This document shows positions 12,061 through 25,830 of a DNA stretch of 64,000 nucleotides, one piece after another; the first letter of the stretch is position 1, and every line of letters begins with the position of its first letter. The DNA lies in contig CM039182.1 in assembly GCA_008360975.2 (NCBI GenBank), positions 147,192,656 through 147,256,655 of the forward strand. The letters are read 5' to 3'. The stretch is from Lichenostomus cassidix (Eukaryota > Chordata > Aves > Passeriformes > Meliphagidae). Under the pieces are notes generated by a model, which saw only the letters and a list, made by a program, of their open reading frames with translations, was not told the DNA's origin and ran no database searches. The position numbers and the translations under genes are program-made.

Positions 12061-15000
12061 TCCCAGTGTCCACAATATTTTGTAACTGTTTTATTAGAGA
12101 AGCCACAAATTTCAGCAGAAAATCATTGATCAATGATAAGTAGATTTATCATCACTGTAGTTTGGAGACTGGAAGATATCTTCCCAAATGAAGTGAACCA
12201 AGCAAAGCATAGTGAAGTCAAAAGCTCAATCACAAAAACCCAAGCCCAGTATTTTAACTGCAGCATTGTTCTGTTTTTCCAGCTGCTTTTGGTGCATGGT
12301 TGTGCATTTCCCATGTAATACTGAACTGTTCAGCTCTTTCAGAACACCCTGATTTTCCCCACTGCTCTGATCTGTGCCTCTCCTCTGGGACTTGGTCCTT
12401 AGGAATCAAAGTTGCACCCAGCCAATTTCATCAGGGTACAAGAGAGAAGTGCCCATGATGTGTTCCCCACCATGCAGCAGCCTTAGAACCCCTGTTAGTT
12501 CCAGTGCCATATTGATTTTGGCTCCCTTTCTCAGTCTCTCTGTTGCCCTTCCCCTCTAATTATCTCATTGGCAAAGCACAAGCAAAGAAGGAAAAATTCT
12601 CCAAAATGGGATCCTGGATTACCTGCAGCCCCAGCATCGGGAAAGTCTTAGTTGCTCTGGTGTGATGCACTCACAGGGGAGACACTGTGTCAGAAACACT
12701 CTGGCGCACAGAGCTTTGCTCGTGGGAATAGTTCAATGACACTCAGAAATTAAAACTCAGAAGAGGAAAGGGATTCCCTCCCACACATCTCTTCTCACCC
12801 TGTCGCCCAAGCCCTTTCCGATATGAGCACAGCTTTGGAGTGAAGATTGATGCAAACAAGTAATTGAACTCCTCTGCAGTCTGTGTATTGCCAATGACTG
12901 CCTCCCTTTCACCTTGACAGTCTAGTATTTAGAGTCACCCCAACCAGCCCGTAACTGGGAAGAAGGAGATGAATCAACTGTTTATTAACCCAAGCAGGAA
13001 ATGGATTTGAAAATGATGCATCTCATGGATGCAAAGCTTTATGAGAAGCCTGATCACCTCTGCATGAATGAAGCCAGAAGGAGGGGTCCTCACTGCAATG
13101 GAAAAAGGATCTATAGTTTCTGCAACACTCCAAGTCAGCAGCAGGAAGGTTGTATTTCACATTCATTTTTATACATGAATTCGCCTATAAATTGGGGAGC
13201 ATATTACCACCTTCGATTTATTGTTATCGTAAATTTTGTGGCTGCAGAATGGAACAAAACACAACAGTTAGGGACTTCATCTTAGGAAAAGTGATGTTGT
13301 GCAGCCTCCCTCAGTACTCCCTTATGGCAAAGCACAAAAGCTGAAGGGAGAGGGGAAGAGAAAGAAATATGGAAGAAGGGGAAATACTTGGTGCTGTTTC
13401 CATGCTGTTCACTGCACCATTAAATCTAAAAACCATTCAGGCTCTGATTTATTGCCATTTTATGTACCCAAGTTTTCCCCTGACTTCCAGCAGTAAAATC
13501 TTTGAGGTTTCTGGTCGCACAGTTCACTGGGAGCCATACAATCCACACTTTTATTAGCCACTACTCAATCAGCATGTGTTAGGAGACTTTCAGCTGGATA
13601 TCTCACAACCAGCTGTCTGATTAACCCTGCAAGCAGATACTTCATCTTTCACAAGACAGTTTCTTGACCACTGCCAGGGCTGGAGACCTCTAATCAGACC
13701 CCAGCTGGCTTGGGTTGTATCCTTTACACCCATTTATCCTTTTGCCAGGCAGCATGGCCCAAATCTCCAGTGCTAGTGCCTTGCACACAGTTGAAAACCA
13801 GCACATTCTCAGTGCTGACAAATTCCAGTTACCAGCTTTGGCCCCAAAGCATCATCTGGGTTTGGGTTTTTGTGTCCCTGCTTGGTGGTGCACAGGTGAG
13901 ACAGTGCATGGTAGAGAGGGCTGGAGAGGTGGAAACAACCTGTGTCTCCAAGAGCACAGGAAGGTTAGGCCCAGAGATGTGAGATGAGGAACTCCCATTA
14001 CAGCTGCTTTCATTCTGTGGGGGAGAAAAGGGCTCCCCAGAGGTCAAGCTCTGAAGACCCTGCTAAAGTTTTACTCTTTATTTACTTACAGTCTTCAAAT
14101 TGGAAATCTAAGTAGGTATGTGGGGGGTCAGCTCTCCTCATCTCTCTCTGCTTTTGTATAAGCAAATTTGACTCAGATTAGGTGTAAAATAAGACTGACA
14201 TCAGGTTGTCATGGGGGTTACAGCTCACACAAGGTTGTTAAACGAGAGAAACAGCACTCAGCCTTCCACTGGAGAACTTCCAATTTCCGTAAACACCAGG
14301 CAACCAGACCTTCTGACACCAGGGAGACAGTGAGCTGCTTTGGAGGAGGAGAAAAGCATCTCCACACCCATCAGGGCATGTCAGGATCAGAACTGAAAGA
14401 AAGACACAGCTGAGCTAATTTTTAGCCTGGTGCTACAACCAGTCATTCCTCTTTGGGACTGAGATGTTGGGAGACTCCCAGTTTTCCATTGGGCACATCA
14501 CCCAGGGCTTAGACAAGACACAAGGTATAAAACCTGTATCCCCACAAGAATTTTTGAACACTGTAGATTAGTACTCACCAAATCAAGAAGAGCTAGAATA
14601 CTCCTTTCCTTCAGACAAAAAGAAGCAAATTCAGCAACTTTACAAAGAAGGAAAAGCATCAATGGAGAGAATGCTCCACCAGCAACACTTCACTGGCCTG
14701 GCCTGTATTAACCCCTTGATCGAGAAGGGACTTTTGTCTTTACTGTCACCCTCCCTCCCATCAAAACTCATTTCCCATTATTCCACTGCACAGCATGGTG
14801 TCAGTAGTTCAGATCTCTCCAGGAGATATCACTGGAATTGCAGATTATTAAACCACTCCTGGGTCAACTGCAATGCTGCACAGTGTTCCAATGGTGCATA
14901 AAATGAGTCAGATGTGTTGTGCTGCTATTTTGGGTAGGCTGCAAAGCTCCAAGCAAGTCCATATGGGATGGAGATTGAGAGTCTGCAGCTTCACCCCTCA

Positions 15001-15326
15001 GATGAGGACATTTCCACTACCCAACCTGAGGTGCTGCCAGGTTCCCTCACTGCAGGGATCTTTCTGTGTCAAAGCCCATTCACGGGAGCAGAGCACAGTG
15101 AAGCTTCAAGCACAGTGAAACTACAGGCACTTCACAGAGCTTGTAGATCAACTCCAGTCTGCACATCCTCATCTTGTAGTCTGAATTGGCTTCACATTTC
15201 CATGTGGAGATCCAGAACCTGAGATATCCTCTACTAGAAATTTCTGGAACAGAAAAATAGTAGTGTGGTCATACACCTGTGGTTAGATGGATGCAATTCC
15301 TTTTGGTAAACGGAACCCTTGGTTTT
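12061..15326. other. Intron DNA, nothing recognised
   Basis: Unique-looking sequence. Open frames are 90 codons or fewer and overlap one another in several frames. Confidence 0.6.
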
Positions 15327-15770
15327 ACAGAGTTACAGAATGGTTGAGGTGGGAAGGCACTTCTTCAGGTCATCCTGCCTTCCCCCCTCACAGGACCACC
15401 CAGTCAGCTGCCAAGGACCAAGTCCAGATGGTTTTTGAACATCTCCAAGGATGGAGATTCCACAACCACCCTGCCAGTACTTAGTCACTCTCACAGTGAG
15501 AAAAGTATTTCCTGATGTTCAGATAGACCCTCCAATGGTCCTGTCACTGGGCAGCACTGAAAGGAGCCTGGCTCTGTCCTCTCTGTATCCTCCCTTCAGG
15601 TATTTATACACATTGATGAGATTCTCCCCAAGCTCCCAGCTTTTCAACCTTTCCTCATAGGAGAGAAGCCCCAGTCCCTAATTCACCCTTGTGGTCCTTC
15701 TCTGGATTCTCTCCAATATGTCTGTGTCTCTCTTGTACTGGGAAGACCAAAAATAGACACAGGACCCCTG
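15327..15770 (-). mobile_element. CR1 3' fragment, about 440 bp
   Basis: CR1 on the minus strand. Plus-strand landmarks are TACAGAATGGTTGAGGTGGG at the 3' end of the element, then TCTCCAAGGATGGAGATTCC, TATTTCCTGATGTTCAGATA, CTCATAGGAGAGAAGCCCCA and CTTCTCTGGATTCTCTCCAA. Open frames here are noncoding. Confidence 0.93.
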
Positions 15771-18700
15771 AAACTACCCAGGACTCAAGGTCAGCCCCAT
15801 CAGATTACCCAGCAGGGCCAAATGAGCAACTGACCTCTAAGAAACCACCAACACCTCCCACTGTAAACTATTCCTAAATCTTCCCATCCCCTCATCTCTT
15901 AGAGACAATGATGCATCCTGTGGCTCACAGGCTTTGCAGAACAATTTGGTATGTGAGTCAGAGGATTAGAAATTTCTGTTGCCCCCATCCTGCAGCTTCA
16001 AGAGAAGTTGAAGTTTCTGAGGCAGATTCAGGCATCCTTGTGCTTTGCATTTACCAGTTTCTTAGTGTCACTTTAATTGTGCTGTCTGAGACCTCGGCTT
16101 TGTTGTGGGTGCCAATTCTTGCACAGATGCTTCTTTTAAACAAAAGGGCACCCAAGATGTTGGCAAGTCTATAATTCTGTCATCTGACATTTAAATCAAA
16201 ATCAATCTTTCTCTTTGCTCATTAAACAAAAATAAACAGAAAAGTCCTAAGGTTCTCCAAGTGTCTAACCTAGGTGGGAGGAGGAAAAATCATGACTGTC
16301 CTTGCTGTCAGGAACATCAGTTAACATTTCCCCCTCCAGTCCTGGCAAACTTCCCTCTACCCGAGGAGGCAGAGATTTGACTTTAATACTGAACTCACCC
16401 ATGGCACTTCCCAGAGCCACACGAAAGGATGAACATATGGACTGAAAGCTGCTCTCACGTTAGCACACATGAGGATTAACCTCTCCAAGGTCACAGAGAG
16501 CCTTAGCTCCAGCAATAATCTCCATGCAGAGTCATTTGACACGATACCTAAAGCACCAGGAGGAATTACAGCACAGCAGGACACTGGAGCTCCTACAAGA
16601 GAGGCAAACCCTTCCCAGACCTTATCAGCATGAGAAGGGGTGAGGAATCCACAAGCTTCAGTCAAAGGCATCAGTCTGTTCATTTTTCGTACTGAATTAG
16701 GCTCAAGTTTTGGTAGGGATGAAGCTATGTCTGGTTTAGACTCCTTTCATTTTGTGACATCAGAAAAATGCAAAAGAGTTAAGACCTAGAACTGTGCAAT
16801 AAAATCCCAGTCACAGAGCAAAAACCAGTGTAGCTGCCATGATGGCTGCTTTCACTATTTTTGGTCCAGAACATTGGTAAAATGCTATTAAAACAAATCA
16901 GCTCTATGACTTATACCACCTTTTGTGCCTGTGAAAACCATGGTATGAGGTGAGAACCAGGTTACCATGCACTGACTCAGAAAGATTGCACAAGAGATTG
17001 GGAAGCTGTTCACAAACCTTGCACTAATCAACACCCATCAGATTTATTAGTGTCTCTGAAGGGTCTCCAATTTTGTCTCACCGTGCATTTCACATTTCCC
17101 TTTTTCCTGGAATCCTAAAGCCTCCAGGAATATTACCTATCACTCACCTCACATCAATTTCCCCATAATTCATGGCTTGTTCTGTGCTTTCCTGTAACCT
17201 CAGGCAGTTCAAGGTTAAATTCTGTAATAACTCTTCTCTAGTTTCAACACATCTGACACCTTAGTGTTGGTCCCAGGTTGGTTATGTCTGAATAAAAATG
17301 TGTTCAGGCACATTCCAAAAAGGGAGGATCTGTGAAAAAAACATGAAGCCCAGAACAATGAAGTTTGGGGGTATGTTAGTGAACTGATCTGATAGCAGGA
17401 GACCTCTCTGAATTATTCTGAAATACATGAAAATAATTGTGTTAGTGGAGAAGTATCTTCTCAGCAAGCACCTCTCTATTTTAAGTAGAAAAATGTGACA
17501 CTTTACATATTCCCAGAAGTCTGAGGCACACAAATATCCTGTATTTCTACCCCTTACCCAGACATCTGACCCTCTTGGGGTTGTAAGAGATTTTCATTAT
17601 TTCTTTTTGCATGTGAAAAAAATACAGATCCTAAACAAAAGCATACTATTTTGCAGAGCAACCCAAATTCTCCTGTCCACAAACCCAACTCAGCAGATGA
17701 CAGTCAGGATAAATTTTTCCTTCCATGGAAGCACTTTTTGACATATTCCTAGAGATGCCATGGGCTCTCTGAGGCTCAGGACTAAATCTGTCTATCTCCA
17801 GAGGATCCCACAAACCCATGTTCCACAGGGGACTCTTGGCTGCTGAGGATGTCTCTGTCAAACACACCAGCAGAAACACAGGGCTGAAGGTGTTTTTTTA
17901 AAAGTCATTTTAAGAGGTGTTTACTGTGCAGAAATCCAGGGGAATTGATTCCAAGCAACCAGCACAAGATTTGTGCCTTAGGATCTCCGAGTGTAATCCT
18001 TACAGAGATGGACTAACCAGTTACCTCTGGCACTAAGGAGGCTGAAAAAATGGCCTGAGACCAAAACATGCTAGAGTTTGAGTATTTATTTATTCAAGAG
18101 TCAAATCCAGGAGTAAAACACGTAGGGTCCTACTACAGATCCCCACAGTCTGCTCCAAAATTAATACATGTGTCATATTTACATTACTTGAGGAAAACAG
18201 GTAAACTATTCTCTCCTGGTCTGTCTCTCCCACATAGGCTGTTTCTTCTTACATGATTACAAGGAACTGTCTTATTATGCCATTTAGACTGAGAGCCTGC
18301 AAATCTCACAATCTCTAGTTACAGAATATCAGCAATTAAAAAATGGCATTCAGTTGCTCTGAAAGTCTTCTACATATGCCGAATGGAGAATAAAATAATT
18401 GATTTGTTGTGGGAAGTAATTAACTCCATGAGGGTAAACAGCCCCTTTCTCAGCACCAACTGTGCTCTGGACTGTGCCAGAGCTGGTCCTGGGTCAGTGT
18501 GGCAGCACTCAGTGAAGACAAGGATCAGGAGAATTTCTTTATGGCAGACCTTGCTCTCCATCAGCAAAAGATTTAATTCAGCCTCGAGCCTTCCCTTGGT
18601 GCTCAATTAAATCTTCACAGCCTGAAGCAGATGAACTGCTCCATTTGCCCGCGAGTGTAGCTGCGACAACATCCTTAAAATCTTTGCAGCAACTGTTCTT

Positions 18701-20156
18701 GAAAGAACAGACCATGTCTGGCCTCAGATTACCAGGGGGGATCGGATGTGGGTCTAATCCCTCTTTTGTACCAGCAGACAGAGGGCTGAGGCTGAGGAAG
18801 TCCCATCACAGGGGTCATCTCACATTGGCTTGAAAAGGCTGGTACAGAGAAACCCGACTGTGCAGCTTCCTCTGGTCAGGAGCCAAGCTGGAGCTCTTCC
18901 AGCCAGCACTGTGCAGAAAGCTGGGGAATATGGGAGTAAAAAGGAAAATTCTGGGGGAGATGGCTACAGACCAACCTTGCTGCTCCTATGCCATGCAAAT
19001 GACAGAGGTTGTTGGCACTGCTGAGTGCAGCCAAACCCCTGAATATCGTCAAAACCCCAAAACCCAACCCCCCTGCCATGTCTTCAAAGGACAATCAATC
19101 CCACCTTCAAGCTCTGCCCATGCCTGCCACTTCTTACAGCCACGCAGCCAGAGGAATGGGAGCTGGGAACATGATGGCAAAGCCACTTAAATAGAATAAA
19201 CGTGGTTAATATGCAAAGGAAATGGTTGGCAGGCTCCGAACAAGAGAGGCGTTGTCGCGTGGTAATTGGGCTTGGCTGCAGCTCACAGCATCACACCCAG
19301 CCTGCCTTGCTGACAGAGCCTTTGCTGGTGCAGATATGATGCCTTCACTGTGCAACACATAATACACCAGGCTGGTAATTCAGTGGCTGAGAAACCCAGC
19401 TACGTAGGGCCTTGGGGTGAATTGTTCTGAACATCAGCTGATTTTGACACTGGCCAATCCATCCAAATGTAAAATTATTGCACACAGTTGTTGTGCACAA
19501 GAGCACTTCAGCACTTGAGTTAACAATTAGCACTTTTGGAGGTATTTCTTCACTGCCACCATTAACAATCCTCAGCAAGGATTCAGGGAGGCAGGCAGTG
19601 GCTACTGTCACAGCTAGAGAATGAAACTGAGGCAGCAGATTTACCAAAAAAAAAAAAAAGAGAGAAAGAGCAAAACTAAGAGGGCTTTCCAGCCCAGATC
19701 TACCCTCTGAACCAGATTGTCAGGTCAGAGGCTGATCTTTCAGGGAGGTTTGTCTGTCCCTCTAAATGTCTTTAGAGAGAAAGAGAGAAAGATAAAGGCC
19801 AGGACAGCACCAGTGTAGCTACTCTGGCAGTTCATGACTTCCCACGTGGCTTCCAGGAGAAACCTTCTCCTCCCAGATTTTGAGCACAAGTTTAATTTTG
19901 CTGCAGGTACAGAAGGCATTTTTTTTAGAGAGGGGCAGATTTGCTGGAACACAGAGCATCTCTGGCTGCCCCCAGTCTCCTTTCCTAGTCCTACAGTCCC
20001 GAGACAGACTCCATGGAATGCAGCTGTAAGGCCTGAGAGGCTTCCTGAGCTTGGCAGGCAGTGCAAAAAAAAAGATTATAAGGTAACAATGCATTGATCA
20101 CACATTTGTGTAAGAAGCAATTATTATTGTACATATAAATTGGGGGATGAGAGACT
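15771..20156. other. Intron DNA, nothing recognised
   Basis: No repeat family or exon recognised except a short A-rich run at about 19646-19670. Confidence 0.6.
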
Positions 20157-20431
20157 GGGGAGCAGCTCTGCAGAAAGAGATTTGGGCTGATGGCAAACTG
20201 AATGTGAGTCAGCAGTGTGTCCTGGCAGCCTAAAGGCTCTTCATGGACAGGCTGGTCAGTCATGGAACAGGTTTCCCAGGGAAGTGGTCATGGCACCAAA
20301 CTGTCAGAGTTCAAAGAGTGTCTGCACAATGATCTTTCTTATATGGTTCTGTTTTAGATAGTCTTGAGAGGAGCCAGGAGTTGGACTCAATGGCCTTTAT
20401 GAATCTTTTAATAATTTAGATATTCTATGAG
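20157..20431 (+). mobile_element. CR1 fragment, internally deleted
   Basis: Part of the ORF2/3' junction (GGAGCAGCTCTGCAGAAAGA, GAGTCAGCAGTGTGTCCTGG) joins the 3' block GACAGGCTGGTCAGTCATGG, AGGAGTTGGACTCAATGG and a TATTCTATGA tail. Confidence 0.88.
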
Positions 20432-23400
20432 TTTATTCCAAAATTCTGTGTCAGTGAAGGTACTTCTAGGACTGCTAATCCCATGTGTGGGGCTGGTTCC
20501 TACTGAGAACTTGGGGTGGAAGTTAGAACATTACTTACTGATACTCCTAATTGCAAGAGCAAACTGCAAGATTGGTTTTAATTTCAGACATCTCGTAATT
20601 TTCACCTAACATTGTAGTAGCACCCTTGCTAGAAGATTTTAAAAAAAGAGGAAAAAAAAATCAAACCTCTTTGTTTGTCTTTGCTAGGATTCACTATTTA
20701 ATTTCCTCTTCCCACCAAACATTGTTTTGCTGAAGATACTAAAAATGGTCTCTTATGATTATGATAAAGTAGTGGCACTTCTGAATAGTCAAAGCAAAGG
20801 AGAAAAGAAGAGAAATGAATCTGTTGATGAAAATTTGAGTGATTCAGACAAGGGAACTGATTATTTAAGTCAATTCCATCAGAATGTGAATGCCACTGTT
20901 GTTCTTCAATTTTGCTTTCTTTTATTGAAACCTTATGGTCTGTAAAGTAAAAAAAAATCATTATCTTAACAAAATATCAATAGAGACCTAATTCTGCATC
21001 ATTCCTATGCAATTCTTTGGTCATCTTGAACATATTTTTTACTACATATTTAAAAGAGGTACTTCAATATATATTTTCTTATGACTCTTGTACTAAAATC
21101 TCGTTGGGTTAGAAGCAGTGTATCTAAAACATGTATTTTTCGCAGTGTTTTATGCTTTTTATAGTCTTCAAAATTATAAGTATAAAAGCATAATTTTCTT
21201 ACCCTGTTTTATTAAACATCTTTTAACCGGAATAAAATATGATTTGTACTTACACATTCAATGAGGAGTTATTATTTTTTCATAGTCATTAAACAGGCCA
21301 AGTTTAACTAGATACTCCTGGCTAACAAACAGCACCTTTTGAAGTTAATATATTATCATGAAAGACATTCACACGCACTAAAAAGGTTTGACATGGTATC
21401 ATTGTCTTTTTAATCTAACACAGTGTTGCTGGTTATGGTATTAGGATGTCTTCACCACAGCCTCTTTATTTCTCATTTACACATCACTGCCTGAAAGTCT
21501 GTTAATTTTTTATCATTTGCTAAAAATTTAGAAAATATACTTTAAAAAAGAAAAAGAGAGGCACTCCAATTCCATCCCCACTGAGCTCCATGGTTACAGA
21601 GAAGGAGGTGGGCTTGGTAAGAAATGCCAGACCAGCCAATTTCAGATCAGTTCTGCTCCAGTGGGTGTTTTACTGTAACAGATATCAAAACCTTTCTGAT
21701 GTCCACCAGTATTGTTCTGCTGTCCAGTAGCTGCAGTGGCCCCAGGGCACAACCTTCAGGGGGGCTGAACTGGTATCAAATGTAGTGGCTGAAGAACATG
21801 CTCCAGCACTTAAAATTCCTGCATAACTCCCATTGATTAGAACAACATAATGTGCCTACTCTTTCCTCTTATGCTGATAGAGAAGCTCCTGAGAGCATCT
21901 TGGAGATTTGCCTCGGGTGACACACACAGCATGGAGCACTTCTCACCAGAAAACATCTGCTTGCCACATGGGACATGCAAGTGTCCTGAGAACATTTTCA
22001 TTGACTGGGTTACTCATCAGAGCTTGAGCTCAGACTTACCCAAGGGTCTCACACTGGCTCCCACTCTGCCTCAAATCTAGAATAAGTTCACTATCAAGTG
22101 AAGAAACTCCTCACTGGACCAGAAGAAACTACCCTAAATGCTACTCCCTCCCCATTAAAAGCATTTAAGGGACTTGAATCACATTGGGTGAGAGATTTCA
22201 AGCCTGTGCTCAAGCAGGACAGGTACAGTCAGACTGCATAAAATGACGAGGGAAATACCAGAAAATAAACCTTGGTAAGTACACAGTCCATTGTAAAAAA
22301 CCTAGCCCAGGTGCCAAAAAAAAAATCCAATAGAGAATCCATCAGTCTGTGCACATCCCAGCTGAATACATAATACATTAAAAAGGAGGAAAGACTGTGT
22401 CTACGGCAAAGCAAACAGAAGCTGAGAAAGGAAAATGCCACCATTCTGAAATGGGAGCTCTTCACAAACAAATTGGCACCCCCAGAGCTCCCCAGCTGCA
22501 CTTTGCTTTCTGTTCATTGACATGCCAGGACTGGGCAAGGCCTTGCTGACAACATAAAGATTTCTGTCTCCTCCTCCTTCATCTCAGCAAGGCCAATGAC
22601 ACCTTCCAAATGTCACTGTGATGTTAACCAAACACAGGCTTGGGAGATGAGCTCTGACAGTGGAGTTCTGACACCTCCTCCTGTAATCCCTCACATGAAA
22701 CCCATGTAATTTGAAGAGCTCCTGCAAAGCACTGGTTTAGTGGCTGTATCATCCCTCTCCTCCACAGCACCCACTGGGTTGCCCAAAAAACCCCATGGTT
22801 GACCCTACAGTCCCCACACTGCAGTGTAACTGATGTTGCTATTCTCTGCAGCTCACTTTTCTTTATCAAAATAACCCACCCTTTTGGGAAAGAAGGGAAG
22901 AGGAGTGGGATGGTAGGAGGAATTGATCCAAAATTCCCCCAGCAAAACCAGAAGAAAAACACAGGCTTAATCAATCACATCCCTCAAACCTGCAGAAATT
23001 CTAACAACTCAGCCAGAAATAAGCGTTACCTAGAAACATGAGAATGCACTCTCAAAAAGTGGGAGTTTGGTTTGGCCAGGAATCCAGAGTTAATAGGAAC
23101 ATCCAACATGAGGATGCACAGAAGGACTAAGCACAAGTGTCCCTCCTGCCTTCTCTGCCCTCCCTCCAGTGACAAACCAGGCAGCCTAAATGACAAGTGT
23201 CTGTACATTCTCAGCCACTGGCAAATCTCTTTTAACCTGAAGCTTCTCCTACAAAAGCCGACACCAAATATAAAGTGCATTAAATTGTTTAAGATATAGT
23301 TTGAAGGGGTTTATTCCCTTTCCTGTTTTGTGTTTGGGTTTTTGTTTGGTTGGGGTTTTTTTCTGTTATGACAGAGTCCACAATATGTTTAACAACTGGT

Positions 23401-25414
23401 TGACCAGAGAGTACCTGGGGCTGCAGGTTTTTTTGCACTGCAGATGGCAATGGACGCCTTATTCTGCTAATAAAACCCAAAATAATCTACAAAAAAAAGG
23501 AAATCTAAAAAGCACCCATAGAGAGGGGAAACAGAGGAGGGGACACATTTGTGCTGAAGAACAGAAAAGCTTCACTTACCTATGGCTTTACAGGGGAGAG
23601 AAATAAAGGGAAAAGAGGTGGAAAAAATAAGAAAGGAGGCTTTGAGAGGCTGCCGGTGCGGGCAGGGAGAGGGAAGGCAGCGTGCCTCTGGAGGGAGCTC
23701 GGGAACCGCAGTTCCCCCCCACGGGGACATCTCCATCTCCGTCTGTGCCGTGAAATTTGGAAAGGAGGGGAAAGCAGCCCTCTCTCCCCTTCGACTCTCG
23801 CTCGATTAAAAAAGCATCCTCTTCCCCTGAAAATTCAGTTTGGAAATGCAGGTGTGTGGCTCACAGCATTTTTTTTTTTTGCTAGCTTGAAATAAATGGA
23901 ATAGAGGGGCTGAGCAAACCTGATTTGTCCCCAGTGTTGCTCCCAACAACAGGGTCTGTTTTGGGTCGTACCAGCTGTGCCTGTGACAGATCATGCACAC
24001 GGGGACTAAAGCATCCCAAGGCACCCCAAGGCATCCCAAGAGCTGCCATGAGCATAAGCAGTGATACTGAAGTTGGTGGCACACTATCCACCTGCTCCTG
24101 TGTCATCTCTGAGAGCCTCAGGAATTCTGAACGGCTGCTGAATTAATCAATCTCAAAATCTTCTATCCTCATCACTCAGCACCCATCCCACCTAATTCCA
24201 TCAATATTGTCACTCAGGATTAGAGGAGTGTGTTCATTTGGCTCAGTGAAACAAAGTTCCTTGAACACCTCTTGCTCAGAAAAGCCTACAGGAAATATGT
24301 ATTAAGCATTCCCTCATTGCATTGGGAGGAAAATCTGTGACCCTCCTATCCCCAAACCCCTTGCCAGTCTGTGGGATTTAACTCTGATGGTCCTTGATGT
24401 TAGTTAAGCTGAGTTTGGGAAAAGCCATGCTTCCAAAAAGCAGAGGAAAACAGGAAGTAGTCAGCCAGCATGTTGCTCCTCCACTTCAGCCTCAGCTATA
24501 GGTGTGGCTTTTGGTTCCAGAAGTCCCTCGTTCATTGTAGCACTTTCTGATGCAGCTGCAACCACTCTTGCACTCACACTTTCATCAGGAAAGGCAAAAT
24601 TAAAAACTTAAATCACTGATGAAATATAACCAGCATGAACGTCCTGGTGAAAAAATGAGGCGAAGTGCTCACTTGTGATTGCTTCTCCAGAGTACTCCCT
24701 GGCCCAGAAAGGGAGGATAACGAATTGTACAAGATAAGGAACTCCAAAGAAAGGCACAAGAAATTATTTCAGTGTTGGAAAGAACTGGCTAACAAGGGGA
24801 GATTAAATCAGCCAATTACACATATACTTGGACTAAATATAACCTATGCTGAGGACTTTCAGCAACCTCTAAATATTGGAAAGATGCAAACATTTTACTA
24901 GAGACAGTAAAACTACCAAGAACTGATGGAATTTATGAAATACAAAAGGCCAGCTAAAAATTAGGAGCTCCCTCCCAACTCTGGGTTTATGCATCAGTGG
25001 AACAGTCTGTCGAGGAAAGTGATCTTTGCCGGAAAAAGCAAAGATTTAATTTAATGAAAACGTAGTCTCTAAGAACAGCCTGACATCTGCGAGGATTCAG
25101 CCGGAGGAACCTTCAGACTCCAGCGTGCAGCTTCACACTAACTGCTTAACATAGCATGTTTGCAAATTGTAATGCTGCTGTTACAACTGATACTGTGCAA
25201 TTTTTTACCAGCTCTACACTAAGGGAGGAAAAAAACATCGCTCCAGCTACAAAAGGAAGCATCAGTGACAGATCCCTCGCTGAAGGTTTTTCATTCTTTT
25301 TTCTATATTCATCCAGATGGATTCATGGTCCCTTTCTCTTGCCCCTATGATCCTCTGGAAGGGAAAGGGCTGGACACAGTCATTAGGGGTCCGAAAACTA
25401 ACATGACTGCTTAG
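20432..25414. other. Intron DNA with one exon-like open frame
   Basis: An AT-rich plateau at 20.6-21.6 kb holds a 72-codon open frame (20727-20945) of coding-like composition, listed among the findings. A GT-rich stretch lies at 23311-23362 and a three-unit 10-mer at 24011. A small GC-rich patch at 23.65-23.75 kb contains a few CpGs. Confidence 0.55.
24011..24040. repeat. Three tandem 10-mers (GCAYCCCAAG)
   Basis: GCATCCCAAG, GCACCCCAAG, GCATCCCAAG follow each other without gaps. Confidence 0.8.
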
Positions 25415-25830
25415 GAGGGCAGCTTTGAGGGAAAGGATCTGGGGTCCTGGTGGACAGCAACCTGAAGAGGAGCCAGCAGTGTGTCCTTGCAGCAGCCAGG
25501 GTCAAACCCACCAGGCTGCATCAGTGAGAGCATAAGGGGCAGGTCAAGAGAAGGGAGAGCTGTGTACCCAGAGGTGCACTGCAAAACGGGAGGCAATGGT
25601 GACAAATTGCAGACAGAGAAACTCAAGCTCAGTATAAGGATCAAAACCTTTTCAGCAAACACTTGGTGGGGCAGAGAAGCTGTGCCATCTCAGCTGGGTA
25701 AAAATGTGCCTTGGAGATGATCAAAACAAAAACTGGCTAAGGCTCCAGCCTAACTCAGGACTGGTCTGCTTGGAGGAGAGGCTTGGACTGATGCCCAGCA
25801 GAGGAGCCTAAGCCTTTCTGTGGTTCTACA
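25415..25830 (+). mobile_element. Degenerate CR1 fragment
   Basis: Clear CR1 text at 25430-25560 (GGATCTGGGGTCCTGGTGGA, GCCAGCAGTGTGTCCTTGCA, CAGGCTGCATCA). It decays into poorly matching DNA, with a weak 3' remnant (GGAGAGGCTTGGACTGATG) at about 25771-25830. The middle is uncertain. Confidence 0.7.
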
